From the NCBI GenBank assembly GCA_028717985.1, contig JAQUMS010000001.1, positions 1 to 26,844 of the forward strand: 26,844 bases of DNA, written 5' to 3'. Shown here piece by piece: positions 1-12,200 of the stretch. The notes under the pieces were generated by a model. That model did not search any database. It saw only the letters and a program-made list of their open reading frames with translations, and was not told the origin of the DNA. A program made the translations under genes and the position numbers. The stretch comes from Candidatus Omnitrophota bacterium (lineage in GTDB: Bacteria; Omnitrophota; Gorgyraeia; Gygaellales; Profunditerraquicolaceae). Every line of letters begins with the position of its first letter. Position 1 is the stretch's first letter.

Positions 1-264
1 AAGCCATCAAGAGAGAAACAGCGGCGCCGAAATAAATACTCGACTGAAACATGGATTTAAATTTCACCGCGAACTTTTTATCAAAAGCTTCTTCAAGCAG
101 GAACTGAACAACGGCAGTAAAGAATACAACTTTATACGCATATTCTCCGAATGCAAAGCCGTTTAGCACAACTGACTGATAAAAATAAGCCGTGTTAAAC
201 ACAATATCCCGGTTCATAGCTACCATACCTATGATAAACGTAAGTATATTAAATATCCTCAGAT
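1..264 (-). other. Hydrophobic, probably membrane-spanning segments at the left edge
   Basis: After DGGSATDNA and a short basic stretch come FNILTFIIGMVAM (about 215-255), then KVVFFTAVVQFLL (about 95-135), then IYFGAAVSLLMA (about 2-40). All are hydrophobic with short charged loops (EEAFDKKFAVKFK) between. The pattern is that of a polytopic membrane domain that continues past the window. I cannot name the family from this fragment. Confidence 0.6.
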
Positions 265-3200
265 TGGTCTTAGTATACAATTTTAAGACTGCATTATCCG
301 TGGCTGAACCTCCATCCTGCTCGAAAACTGATTTACCGGATGCCCCGTTAAATGTCATCGCGTCCCAATACATAAGAATATATTTTATGGCGCTGTTATT
401 CCAGGAGAAATCAACTTTGCGTAAATTTTCCAGTATTCGCAGCCAATGGTCTTCCTGAGAATACGTTTCCAGCGCCCTCTGGATCGCTTCCTGCAACGCT
501 TCAGGCGTCGGATCAAAAAACACAAAGCCGTATCCGGTCTTGCGCAAAGGATCATAATTTTCAATCGTATCCGCCAACCCTCCTACATACCGCACCACCG
601 CGGGCGTTCCGTAACGGGCAGCGATCATCTGAGTCAACCCGCACGGTTCATCAAGAGAGGGAACAAGGAAAATATCCGCGGAGGCGTATACGAGATGAAC
701 AATACTTTCATCAAGGAACTTAGGAAGGATGTACGCCCGGCCGCGGAAATCCCACTTCCCTTCAGGGTCGTATTCAAACGGCAGCCAACGAATCTGGTCA
801 ACAGACTGTTTGTCATATTCCCTGCCGGCAACAATGATCTGAGCGTTACGGTTTGCCTTCAAAATGTCGCGAATTTTAGCCGCAAGCAAACCTACTCCTT
901 TTTGGTCATCCAACCGGGCGATCAAAGCGATAACCGGCGCGGTCCGGTCAACTTTTAACCCTAATAATTTTTGGAGCACTTCCTTATTATTGCGTTTTTG
1001 CTCAAAACTTTCCCTGACATTGCCGTGCGCGAAGTCATACCGGAACGGTAAAATAGGATCAGTTGCCGGATTATAGAAATTATAATCAATACCGTTAATA
1101 ATACCGGAAAACCGGAATTCACGTGCTTTCTGTGATAACAACCAATCAAGATCCCTTCCGCCTTCGGCAGTAGTTAATTCGTACGCGTGGCGTTCGCTTA
1201 CGGTATTGGCTCTGTTGGATTTAACGATCCCGCCTTTCAATAAATTCATTGACCCGAAATTATCAAATACACCGCCATATTCATAGGGAAGATTCAACAG
1301 AGAGAACCGATCAAAAGAATGAACACCTTGATGCCGGATATTATTTATTGTCAGTATCGGCTGCATTCTGGAGAAATAATGCCTGAATTCGGGAAGCCCG
1401 TCTTTATAAACCAGAGATAACGCGCTGTCTTTATCATGCGCGTGAATAATATCGTAACTATTTTTATGTAATTCAGGGATATCTTTCATTGCCTGCAATG
1501 ATCCCCGTGATATAAGAATCGCCTGCTCAAGGCTTAGTTGATCCGAGTAAGGATATTCTGCCAATACACTGCCGCTTCCCACAGGTTCCAGCACATATCC
1601 GCGCAGGCGGCCTTTAAGATCGTGAATTCCCGGAAGAGTATGCAGGTTTGTCCTGTACACCTTCACTTCCACGGTCCAGGTACTGCCGATTGGAACCCAT
1701 ACGCTGCCGATATATTCGTAACGTAAATTTTGATCAGCGGGAGAATTAGTCGGCTTACTATATTTAAGGGTAAAGATATCAACATTATGCCCTATTTTAG
1801 CCAATTCCTTGGATAGACCATACCCGACATCGGCCAAACCTCCTACTTTATAGGTAAGACGGGTAACTTCAAGAGCAATTTCCGCGATCTGTAAACTCCG
1901 GAACGGCCTTTCCGGCCAGTCAGGGCGCAATAAAGTGATTACTTTCTTGAAATTAGCCGGCTGTAAATAATTACGTATATTTTTCCATGAACTTTCGTCG
2001 GCGGCGGGGATACGCAGACGGGAAACAGCCCGTAAAACAGTACTCATTAATTTAAGCGCTAATTCTTCGCTCGAAAAATCGTCTAATTTTTCAAAAATGT
2101 AGAGCGTCCGGCTGATAATATCAAAATACATTTCGGGAACCGGACGCGACGCTTCTTTAATAAGAATAATATTGCTTTCCCGTACCGCGCGGTACACATC
2201 TATTTTCCCAACTCCATACGGCAATTCCAATTCAATGCCGGCAATAAGAACCAAGGCATGCAGATACAGATCCACATCACGCTTCGCGGGATCCTTCCAT
2301 TGCGACATAATAACCGGATTCACTCCCTGGATACGGTATCCGCGTTCTTCCAGACGCGCTTTTTCTATCTCTGCATATGCGACATTAATTTCTTTTGTCT
2401 GACCGCGGGCTGATTTTTTCCGGCTGGTTCCGCCATCTTCAAGCACGCGCACTGAAATAGATTTAGCTTCTGCTCCAACTTTACGGATGGTAAACGCGAG
2501 CGGTTCAGCTATGGAAGCCAATAAATAATGGATATCATTCTCGGTTATATTCTCAAACATTTCCTTGGTCGGGACTACGATCTCTCCGCTTATCTCCTGC
2601 CAGCCGAAATCAAGGTATGTTTCATTGATAATAGGGAAAATCGATTTTCTCGGCAATATCACGATCTTTTTCTCCGGGCCGCTCCTCGCGAAGATCAGAT
2701 TATGCGGAATATTATTTCTTAAGAACTGAGCAATAATCATACTTGTCAGACGGGCGACTCCTAACGCGTTCTCCGAACGGACCACGTAACTTTCAGCCGG
2801 ATAATCGACTGTTTTTTCAAACAATACGCCGGAAATATCTTCAACCGTTTCGGTAGCGAATTTCTCCACCGGTATCACACCCCAATAATAGAATCCCTGG
2901 ATATGAAGATGAAACACCCTCGTTCCGCCGCCAAGGCTGTTAAAACCAAGCCTGAAATTGGAAGCCTTGCTCATATCAAGCAGTGCGAGCGCAACACGGA
3001 TCTCGCGTTCACTGATCACCTGAGGAAGGTTAGCTTTACGTTCCGGCACCATAAAGAAATTATAAGCGACTCGGGGCTGAATATTGATAAACAAATCCGT
3101 ATTAACTCCTCCCACGTTCAGCGACATCAGAAGCTCTTGCGGATTGGCTTTATGGAAATTAAATTTAGAAGGATTATAACCCTGGATAGGCGGCATCAAT

Positions 3201-6200
3201 TGTTTCATAAGATTTATCGTCATGGGCCGGTCCGGATGGAAAAGAACCTTGAATTTTCCTTCATCCCGTAAGGAAACGCGGGAAATGTCAAAACCAAATA
3301 AACCCTGTTTGAATTTCCTGTCCCATTCTCTTTTAAGATTCCTGTCAAACTCACTTTCATCTCCTCCGTCATTTTCCCTGTTTTGAGCAATAATGCCTCC
3401 TTGAGGCATGAAACCAGAAGCAGAAAATGCGGCGCCTTTTTCCGGCGCTAAAGGATACTGTATGCCCACGGCAGAAATACCGGCAATTTCTTCCAGCCGG
3501 GCCAACACGGAAGGCACCGAGTAAAGTTCATCAGTATTGAAAATTTTCCCTTCCGCTTTACGATAATTACGGGTATACCCGATAAGCAATTCAACGGTTT
3601 TCGGCGTCACCACCCATTCTTCATCAAAAACATATCCCCTTTTCGCTAACGCGCGGTGTATCGCGCCGAGCATATGGCTGCCAAAACCCGTCACGGTTTT
3701 TAATTGCGGCTGTTTAAGCTGATCTTTAATAATCCGTGCCAACACGTCGCTGTTGACTTCGCCTATCATAAAAAGCTGAAGCACCCGCTTCAATACATCA
3801 TCATTTTCCCGAAGATATTCAAAAATATCGGCATATTCCTGATCTCTCACGCTTAACGACTGTTTCCACTTTTCAGAAACATCCCCTGATTGGATTTCCA
3901 GGAATACCGCCATAATGGGATTATGCGTAATTTCATTGATGTTAAAATTTGATTTTTGCACTTTGATGATGGAAACGGCATTTCTAATCATAACGGCAAA
4001 CAAATAATCCTCTTTCATCAGATCTTGCAGCACGGCATATTGTTTTTCGGATACCACAGCCCTGGTTTCAGCATACACAGAATGGTACGGAAGATTTTCA
4101 TCAAGAGCTCTCAGCACATACCGATACGGGCCTACAATGCCGCTCGCCTGTGCAAGAGTTAATGATGATTTGTGAGCAATAATATCCTTGGCTTTATTAA
4201 GGATAATGAGCCTCTTATCCCAGAAGCCTATACCAAGAGCGGAATCAGCCTGAACGATCAATTCTTTAAGCTCGTCATTCTTTTTAACTTCGATCAATAG
4301 AGCTTCATACTCGGCGCTTGTCATTAAATTTTGCGCTTCGATATCCAAACCGCGATACGATACGTTATCAGCTAAACCTTCGAATATATATATATACCTG
4401 CCAAACAATTTTCGTGCAGACCAAAAATCTATTCTTTTGTCGAGCGCTAAAACTAAAGATGCTTTTTTGATTAACGATCCCGTGATATCGCGTTGATGAA
4501 TATAAATATTTCGCATAGCGTTGTTCACGATCTTGGTAAACTCAATATCCCGCTTTTTGTTCCCCAGAATATTTTCATATTCATCCTGGCTGATATTATC
4601 CCAGGCACAATGGTCTAATTCCTGATACGCCAGGGACCGGGAAAGTCCGCGTAAAACAAAATACGTATTCCCGATCAATTTGACGGCATCTTCCGGAGAC
4701 ATATTCGCGTTCTTTTTCGCGGCCAATACCTGGGCCCTCCCCATTAATATCTTTCTCCAGCCGTTCTTGGCAATAACCATCTGGTCGGCATGTATAATAT
4801 AATCAGCAAACATTTCATCCCGTTTCATTTCACCGAGCAAAAATTCATATGACGCTTTTACAAGGATTTTCTGCCTGCCCACAGGAGATATTTCAAACTG
4901 CTGGGCATGCGCCAGAGAATGAATAATAAGATAATTGTGGTTAATTTTAGCCTTAGCCTGAGTTATGCCCACTATTTCTTCGTCATTCACAATTTTGCGG
5001 GCACTGGCTAAAATTTTATTTTTGATGCCTTCCATCCTTATATTTATAGCCTTGCCGGAGGCGCGGACTATTTTTCTTCCGAAACCGGCGTCATCTACTA
5101 TCTCCCGGGCAAGATAATAATATATCCCTGCGGACAGTTGGCGCCGCGCGTAATCGCTTAGGGAAGAATACGGCATGCCTTCCGCTAAAATCCTCATTAC
5201 CTCAAAATGATACCCGATCAAACCTTCAGCCAACGCCCTGCTGATCTTACCTTCCTGTAAAAGCAGTAAATCCGCCTTGTCCTCCAAAACCTGTTTGTAA
5301 TATTCCGGAGTCACATCGATACCGGAGATACTTCCAGTTACCGCGCTCCTGAAAACAGGATTTCCAGTTAATGTTTCAACTATTTCATTATACGTATGGA
5401 ATGAAACCATTTCTAAACCGTTGCTGTGTAATTCCACGTATTTCAAGCCGCGGGCCAAGCCGAGTAAAACATAGGCATAATTGCCGATAAGTTTAAGACT
5501 ATCTTTAAGAATCAACTTCCCGTTTTCCGAGTCCGCCAATATCTTTGCTCTTTCCCAAACAGACTCGTGTTTAACCTTATCAGCCAAAACCATAGTGTCA
5601 GCTTCTGTTATAACCATTCCGAAAAGTTTATCGTTTACCATCTCGTCCTGCAAATACTCATAGGAATCCTCAGCTATGGTATTACGAAAATCTTCGCGCA
5701 AAGAAGAATACGGAAGGGAAACCGCAAGGGCATGTATAATATAATAGTATCTGCCGACGATATCCCGGGCCTCAAGAATATTCATCACCTCGCCTTTTGC
5801 CTTGATAGCGAGAGCTTTATCCGAAAAGGTTTTCTTTATTTGTAAAATCTTTATATTAACAATCTTGTGGGAGGCGGTTCTAATTGTTTTCTTAAAATGC
5901 GCATCAACGCCCATCAGGCTCAAAAGATATTCATAATTCTCCATTGCGATTTTTCTCTGGGCGCCTTTCTGAAGGCTGTCATACGCTGTACCGTTAGCCA
6001 GCGCCATAATAATATTCAACTGGTATCTGGAAATTAACTTCACGGCTTCCACTTCGCTCACCGGCGCGCGTAAAGCCCCAAGAATATCCGCTTTTTTGAG
6101 CAAAGTATCTTTAATATTCATCACCATTTTCTTGCGTGTTACAAGTATTTCATTCCCGGATTGGTTTTTGATACCGGAAGTAATAACGGTATTTTTATCA

Positions 6201-9200
6201 GCTATTCCACCGTCAAAAAACCGTTCGGGGCTTTCAAGGTCAACTTCGCATTTAAATCCGGATTGGGCAGGTTCACAGCTAAACATCCTGTAATATTGGA
6301 TCCGGGAAATAAGGCGGACTTCAAGCTTTTCAAGCAAAGCGACAAATTTCTTATATTCAGGAATTTCATGTGAACCGACGTATTCAAGATAATCCATCAT
6401 ATATTTTGAATCGGGCATATCTTCAAAAAGCTTGCGCAGGTAATTCATATAATCATGAAAAGAAACACCGCCCTTGCCGTTTACCTGTTTCATGGTAAAG
6501 AGAAAATCCTGTAATCCCGCGCTGTCCGCCATCCATCTGCCGCGAAGCGTATAAAATTCAAACGGTTTCATGTCGAATTTCCCTGAATTAAGCACGGTTT
6601 CCGCATTATCCAAGGTTGCTTTATTGATAAATGCTTCAACCAGGTTTTCTTCCATTTTCTCGTTTAATTTCTCAACAAATCTGAACAGAAAATAAGCTTT
6701 CAGGAAAGACGGCACGGGCTCCTGGGCAATTGTCTGTAAATACGCCATGATCTCTTCCCATCCCTTAACCCCTTTGAACATTGCGTCCATATATTTAATA
6801 AAATCCATAAAATCATTTTCAATAACAGGTTCGGCATGACGGTTAGCTATAAGATTTTTTAATACGGTTTCAAAACTCTTCAACCCGCTCGTCTCCGCGG
6901 TTACCGGACCGGAAACCGTTCTAAACGAAAAACTGTTGACGTTTTTATTCCCGATCATAAGAGTAGCCATCTGTTCTATCGTTAAACCGTTGACCCATGA
7001 TTCCACCAATCGATATTCGGAGCGCCGGGTAAACTGTTTCAGGAGCTCAAGCAGTTCTTTCATTTTTTCCTCGTCACTGATCTGCTTTGACCCGATGAAA
7101 CGCATATGTTTCACGAGTATATCTTTCGTGACGCATCCTTCGCATAAACCCGCGATATACCGGATAAAATGATAAAACGGCGTCCGGATCGTTGTCCCAT
7201 TTTTAAGAAGCATATTCGCCTTATTCATAAAACCGATTATACCCGCGGAATTAGCATACTGCATGCCTTCCGAAGTTTCGAAACCAAAGGGGAACATGCC
7301 GAATTTACCGAATAAAATATTCCGGGCATCGTTTACCTTGAAATCAACGGGGCACAAAGTTTCTATCAATTCATCTCCTTCAAGAGGATCATATTCTTCG
7401 GGAACAATCTCGAAAGACCTTACCTGCTGCCATAGGCCTGACGTCGCGCGGACCGTTCCTTTGAACGGCAAAGGAAAATCTTCCGGGATTGTGAGAGAAT
7501 ATTCAATCACGTTGTCATAAATCTTCCTCACGGGAGAGAACTTCAATCTGATCCCATGATCATTCACCAGTTCAACAAAAATGCTGTCTTCAGGTACCCT
7601 CGAACTGCCGAATGGCGCAAACTCAGGATCAACGCTGATACTAAGCGTTAAAATCAGATTCTTTGCCAGGTTTCCGACCTCTTTCTTTTTACCCATCAGA
7701 TAAAATTCATTTTCATCTTTGAAAATTGAGATCTCTCCCCGGGATGTTGTTGAAGTTAATGTGAGATATTTACTATCTATGCCGATTTCTCCTACCACAC
7801 GGGGATTTACAACCGCCCGTTTTCCTCTGAAACCGTTGTGCCAGAAACGTAAATACGCGGCCGCGGTATAACGAGCGTCAACAAAGCCGCTAATTTTATA
7901 GGCGTATGATTGTAATTGAGAAAGTTCGCCTGACTGATACTGTTCGTTCGCCCATAAGACTACTTTCAAATAAGATTCGGCGCTATCTTTTTCCGGCATT
8001 AAAACATTCCCGGTCATCTTTTCGCGGTTGACCAAATCACCCATAAAAGGAATCATACCTTCCCAATATGGAGTAGCCAACTGTAACCCGCCATTAGCCC
8101 CTATATCAGATTCAGTTGACCCGGCGGCCTCAGTTTCCCTGTCTGAATCCTGGATCTGAACATCGGTAGCGGCTAACGCCTTTCTTTGATCGTCAATGCT
8201 AAACTGGCTCTTAAAAATAAACCGCCCGGAATACACGTCCGGTTCTTTTTCTTTTTTAGATTTTAGATCAGCCTCCAGAGCTTCCAATTCCCCTCTCATT
8301 ACCGGATTCCAACGGGCAACTCCATAAATCACTACCTGTATCCCGGCTTTTACCATAGCTTCGATATTTACGTTGGTAAAAGCACGCTTTCGGCCGGCTT
8401 TTTCCGGAACAAGCCTGCCGAAATAACCGACAACCATCTGATACTGATTTAAACCCATTTCTTTTTTAACATATGATTTTGCCGCTAAAATTTCCAGCGG
8501 CGTAGGATGCAGATAATCACGTGAACCGGTTTTGATCAACGCATCCCTGAAAAATTCCGAAGAATACACGTAATTATCACCGTTAGTAACGCCGAAAAGA
8601 TCAACTGCCGGATCATATTTGTTTACTTCAAACGCGTGAACCGCCGCCACAGCTTTTGAGACATCGGAAGCCCGGACGCCGCCGCTGGTCAAATCCCAGA
8701 CAACTTTCCAGGTGCCGTAATCGTCTACAAAAATGTGCAGGAACAACCACAACCATTCATCCGGAATACCCGCCTTGCGTAAGAAGTTCTTTCCAAATTC
8801 AAAATCATCCGCCCACGCACGGTTATAATACGTGTGAGTAGTCCCGGAGAACAGCGCCGAGTTCATTATTTCAAATGCCTCATCCTTATCCGGCGCGGGA
8901 GCAATACTTTCTTTCTTACTATAAAAAGCCTTTCTAAAGGCGGCAACAGGCAATGTCTGCGCGTCGTTAGAATCTACAACACATGATTTATATTCCTCAT
9001 GAAGCAGTTCTTTTTCATGTTTTTTCTCAACTTCGCGTTTTCTGATCAATTCCAAAGCCGCTTTGTTGAAAAATTCGGTAAACTCCCAAATCGACGCGGG
9101 GCAATCGCACGTGCTGTATTCATAAAGGATGTTAATAATACGGCAGTGATAATTCTCGGGAATATCCCTTATTAAATAAATCGGAATCAGATTAACAGTA

Positions 9201-12200
9201 TCACCTCTCTTTACATTCAGGTATCCCTGGGCAACTTCAAACCGGACTTTACATCCCTGAATGAATGTTTCCATTGTTGCGTACGGTTTGATATCGGTTA
9301 TCGGATTGGGAAGTGATCCGTAATCAACCGTGTACAAATTGCCAAAACTATCCCTTGAATGCAAATACCAGGGAGCAACATAAATGCTATCCGCTCCTAA
9401 TTCAAACATAGCGTTTCCATGATACAATTCAACCCGGCCCAGGCCGCCGGCCATAGGGGAAATTTCCGCTGTTAAATGGTAAATACTTCTCCCTGTCAGT
9501 TCATACGCCTGCATTTTCAACCAATCCTGCACAGCACGTTCATAATCAAGATTTAAAGCAATTGCATCTTCTAACGCGGAGTTTCTCGGACCGCTTAAAA
9601 TCCAATCAGCCATAGTTTTACGGGATGATTCATCAAAAAACATTATTGCCCGGAGAATCACGTGATTTACCTCAACCGGATATCTGCCCCACAAAGCGGT
9701 AACTTTAGCGTATTCCGCGATCACATTAAGAAATTCTTCTTTGCCATGAATAAACCCTTCAGCAAGATCAACATTGATATCTTCCACGTTTCTGGACCAT
9801 ACCGCGTATAACCGGGCATTAAGATCAACGGTAACTTTATCTTCTTCAACGCTAAAATCTTTCCGGTTGCCGCTTTTTGCATTAACAATCAAACCTCTGC
9901 GGCGCAGGCCGTTCAACAAAGAAATCACGTGATCTCTATCCCAGGTAAAACCATGTGCTTCAAAAACATCTTTGGTTTTCTTTAAAATCCTATTTACGGT
10001 AATCTGGCGTGACGATCTTTCATTTAATTCCGAGATTGCCCATACCACCATAAAAGATTTAACCCATTCCGGATCATGAATACCGCGAATAGATTGTTTA
10101 TCCGGGAATGGCCAGGGGATTTCATAACTTCTCTGTCCCGCTTCCGTTCCCGTTGAATAGGCATTCGCAGGAGATATTACATTCCCATTAAGATATCCCG
10201 GATACGTTTCAATACCTCCATCAGACTGCTTCCTCTGCATGATATCTTTGATACGTTCCAAAAATTCATCGTAATCAGCTAAACCCAAATATTGTTTCCC
10301 ATCTATATGAACAACAGAAACGCCCGCTATCTTTAATATTACAGAAATATCGGGAAGAATAACTTCTTCATCCCCCAACGCAACGCGTGTTTGATATTCC
10401 TTAGCTTCTTTTTGAGTAAAATAGAACAAGGTTAATTTTTTATGGTCATATTTAATAAAGAATGTTTTAGGCCTCATCCCGGCTTCTATTTCCATTTCTT
10501 TTAAGACTTTCTGATCAGGTTGAACTGCCGTTATAATGATCCCGCCTTTGCCTTTTCCATTATAAATTTCTTCAAGAGAAGACCCTTCCAGTTGAGATCT
10601 GGAATCTTCGGCCGTTATACCGTTAGCCATCTGGTGGTTAAATCTTTTAAGATTTTCAATTCTTTTCCAGGTAGCAGGAGTGGAAGGAATACGCATTGTC
10701 CTCACAACTGGCTTTTCCCCCCCGTCTCTATAATTTATATCTTTTACTATCTTACTATTAACAAAATTGTCCTTCCCCATTCTGTCCTCAAAAAATTCAG
10801 GGCTATTTTTGTCTCCTAGTTGTAAAAAATCATTTAAATTATTTTCAATATCCAACAAAATCTTATTAATTAATAACAGCTTTTCAGTTTCTAAATTTAA
10901 TTTTGAAATACTCTTTAGAGTAATATATTTATTTATTAAAAAATTTATTTTCAATAGCCTTTCAATATCGTTTTTATTGAATTTTGCTTCGGGGAATCTT
11001 TTTTTATACATATATCGAATCCATTCTGATTTAGCTCGTGCGATAAAAGACAAAGTTGATTCACGTATAATACCAAGTTTACGATCTTCATAAATTAAAC
11101 TTATAGATTTCAATTCTGTAGTAAATATTTTCTTAAAATATGCATCTGAATTATTAATTTGCTGCTGTATACCCGCAGCAATACTTCCGTCAAATATTCC
11201 ATCCCATTCATCTAATTCTTTTTCTTCTCTCTGAGAAAGAGTATAATATCTTTCCACTTCAGCAGGCATCTGTCCGTACACTAATTCCCCTATTTCTGCA
11301 CCCCTTATAAAGGTACGAGCAATAATCTCCCTCCCAAACTCGTGTCCTGGGACAAAAGAGCGGAACCAACAAGAATGAAGACTTATAATATCTTTTTCGA
11401 TTTCGACATCAGCTTTGCCCAAAATTACATTTTTTGAAAAATAATATACTTGGGCTGAAGATAATTTTTCATCATAAAATTTCCACGCTTCAAATATCTG
11501 ATGACTTTCAGGAAACTCCCCATAATTACTAAACATTGGCAATAAACCTGTTTCCTCCAGAAAACCATACAAGATTCCTCGTGTTTCTTTAATGTCCTCT
11601 TTTCCTTCCCCACCGTCTTCTCCAGAGAAATCTTTTACTATTTCATGCAAGATACGAATCATACTTTCTTCTTTATACGCATATTTTCCGTTTATCTCGG
11701 AAAGCTTCACATCGGATACTTTGACAAAATACGATTTAATTCCTTTTCGTGCTAATTCCTCCTTAAGAGTATCCTTATTAAATTCCGCGGGATCTTCGGG
11801 AACAATTTTACTGTATTTTAATTCTCCAATCGCGATCCGTTTTTGGATTTCCGGTTGCTCCAAAATTTTCCTCTGTTCTTCTTTCAGCGCTTGAAACTTC
11901 CAATACGTTGCGGCATCAATCTCCTGAGGATCAAACAGAACTATATAATCACAGATATCCTTAAATTTAAAACTTTTGAAGGAAGTATTCATCCGAATGG
12001 AGCGTTCAATCAACTCTATCTGTTGTATTACAGAAAGACCTTTACTTTCCGTATCCTGCATTATTTTAAACATAAAAATTCTGGGGATATCTTTTCTGGC
12101 TGCCATTTCTTGAGGGATGCCTTCCGTCATCAAATTCGGCAGTAAAGATGTCACAAAACTACAATCGCCAAAAATAATCGCCTGTTTCGTTGAACGTATA

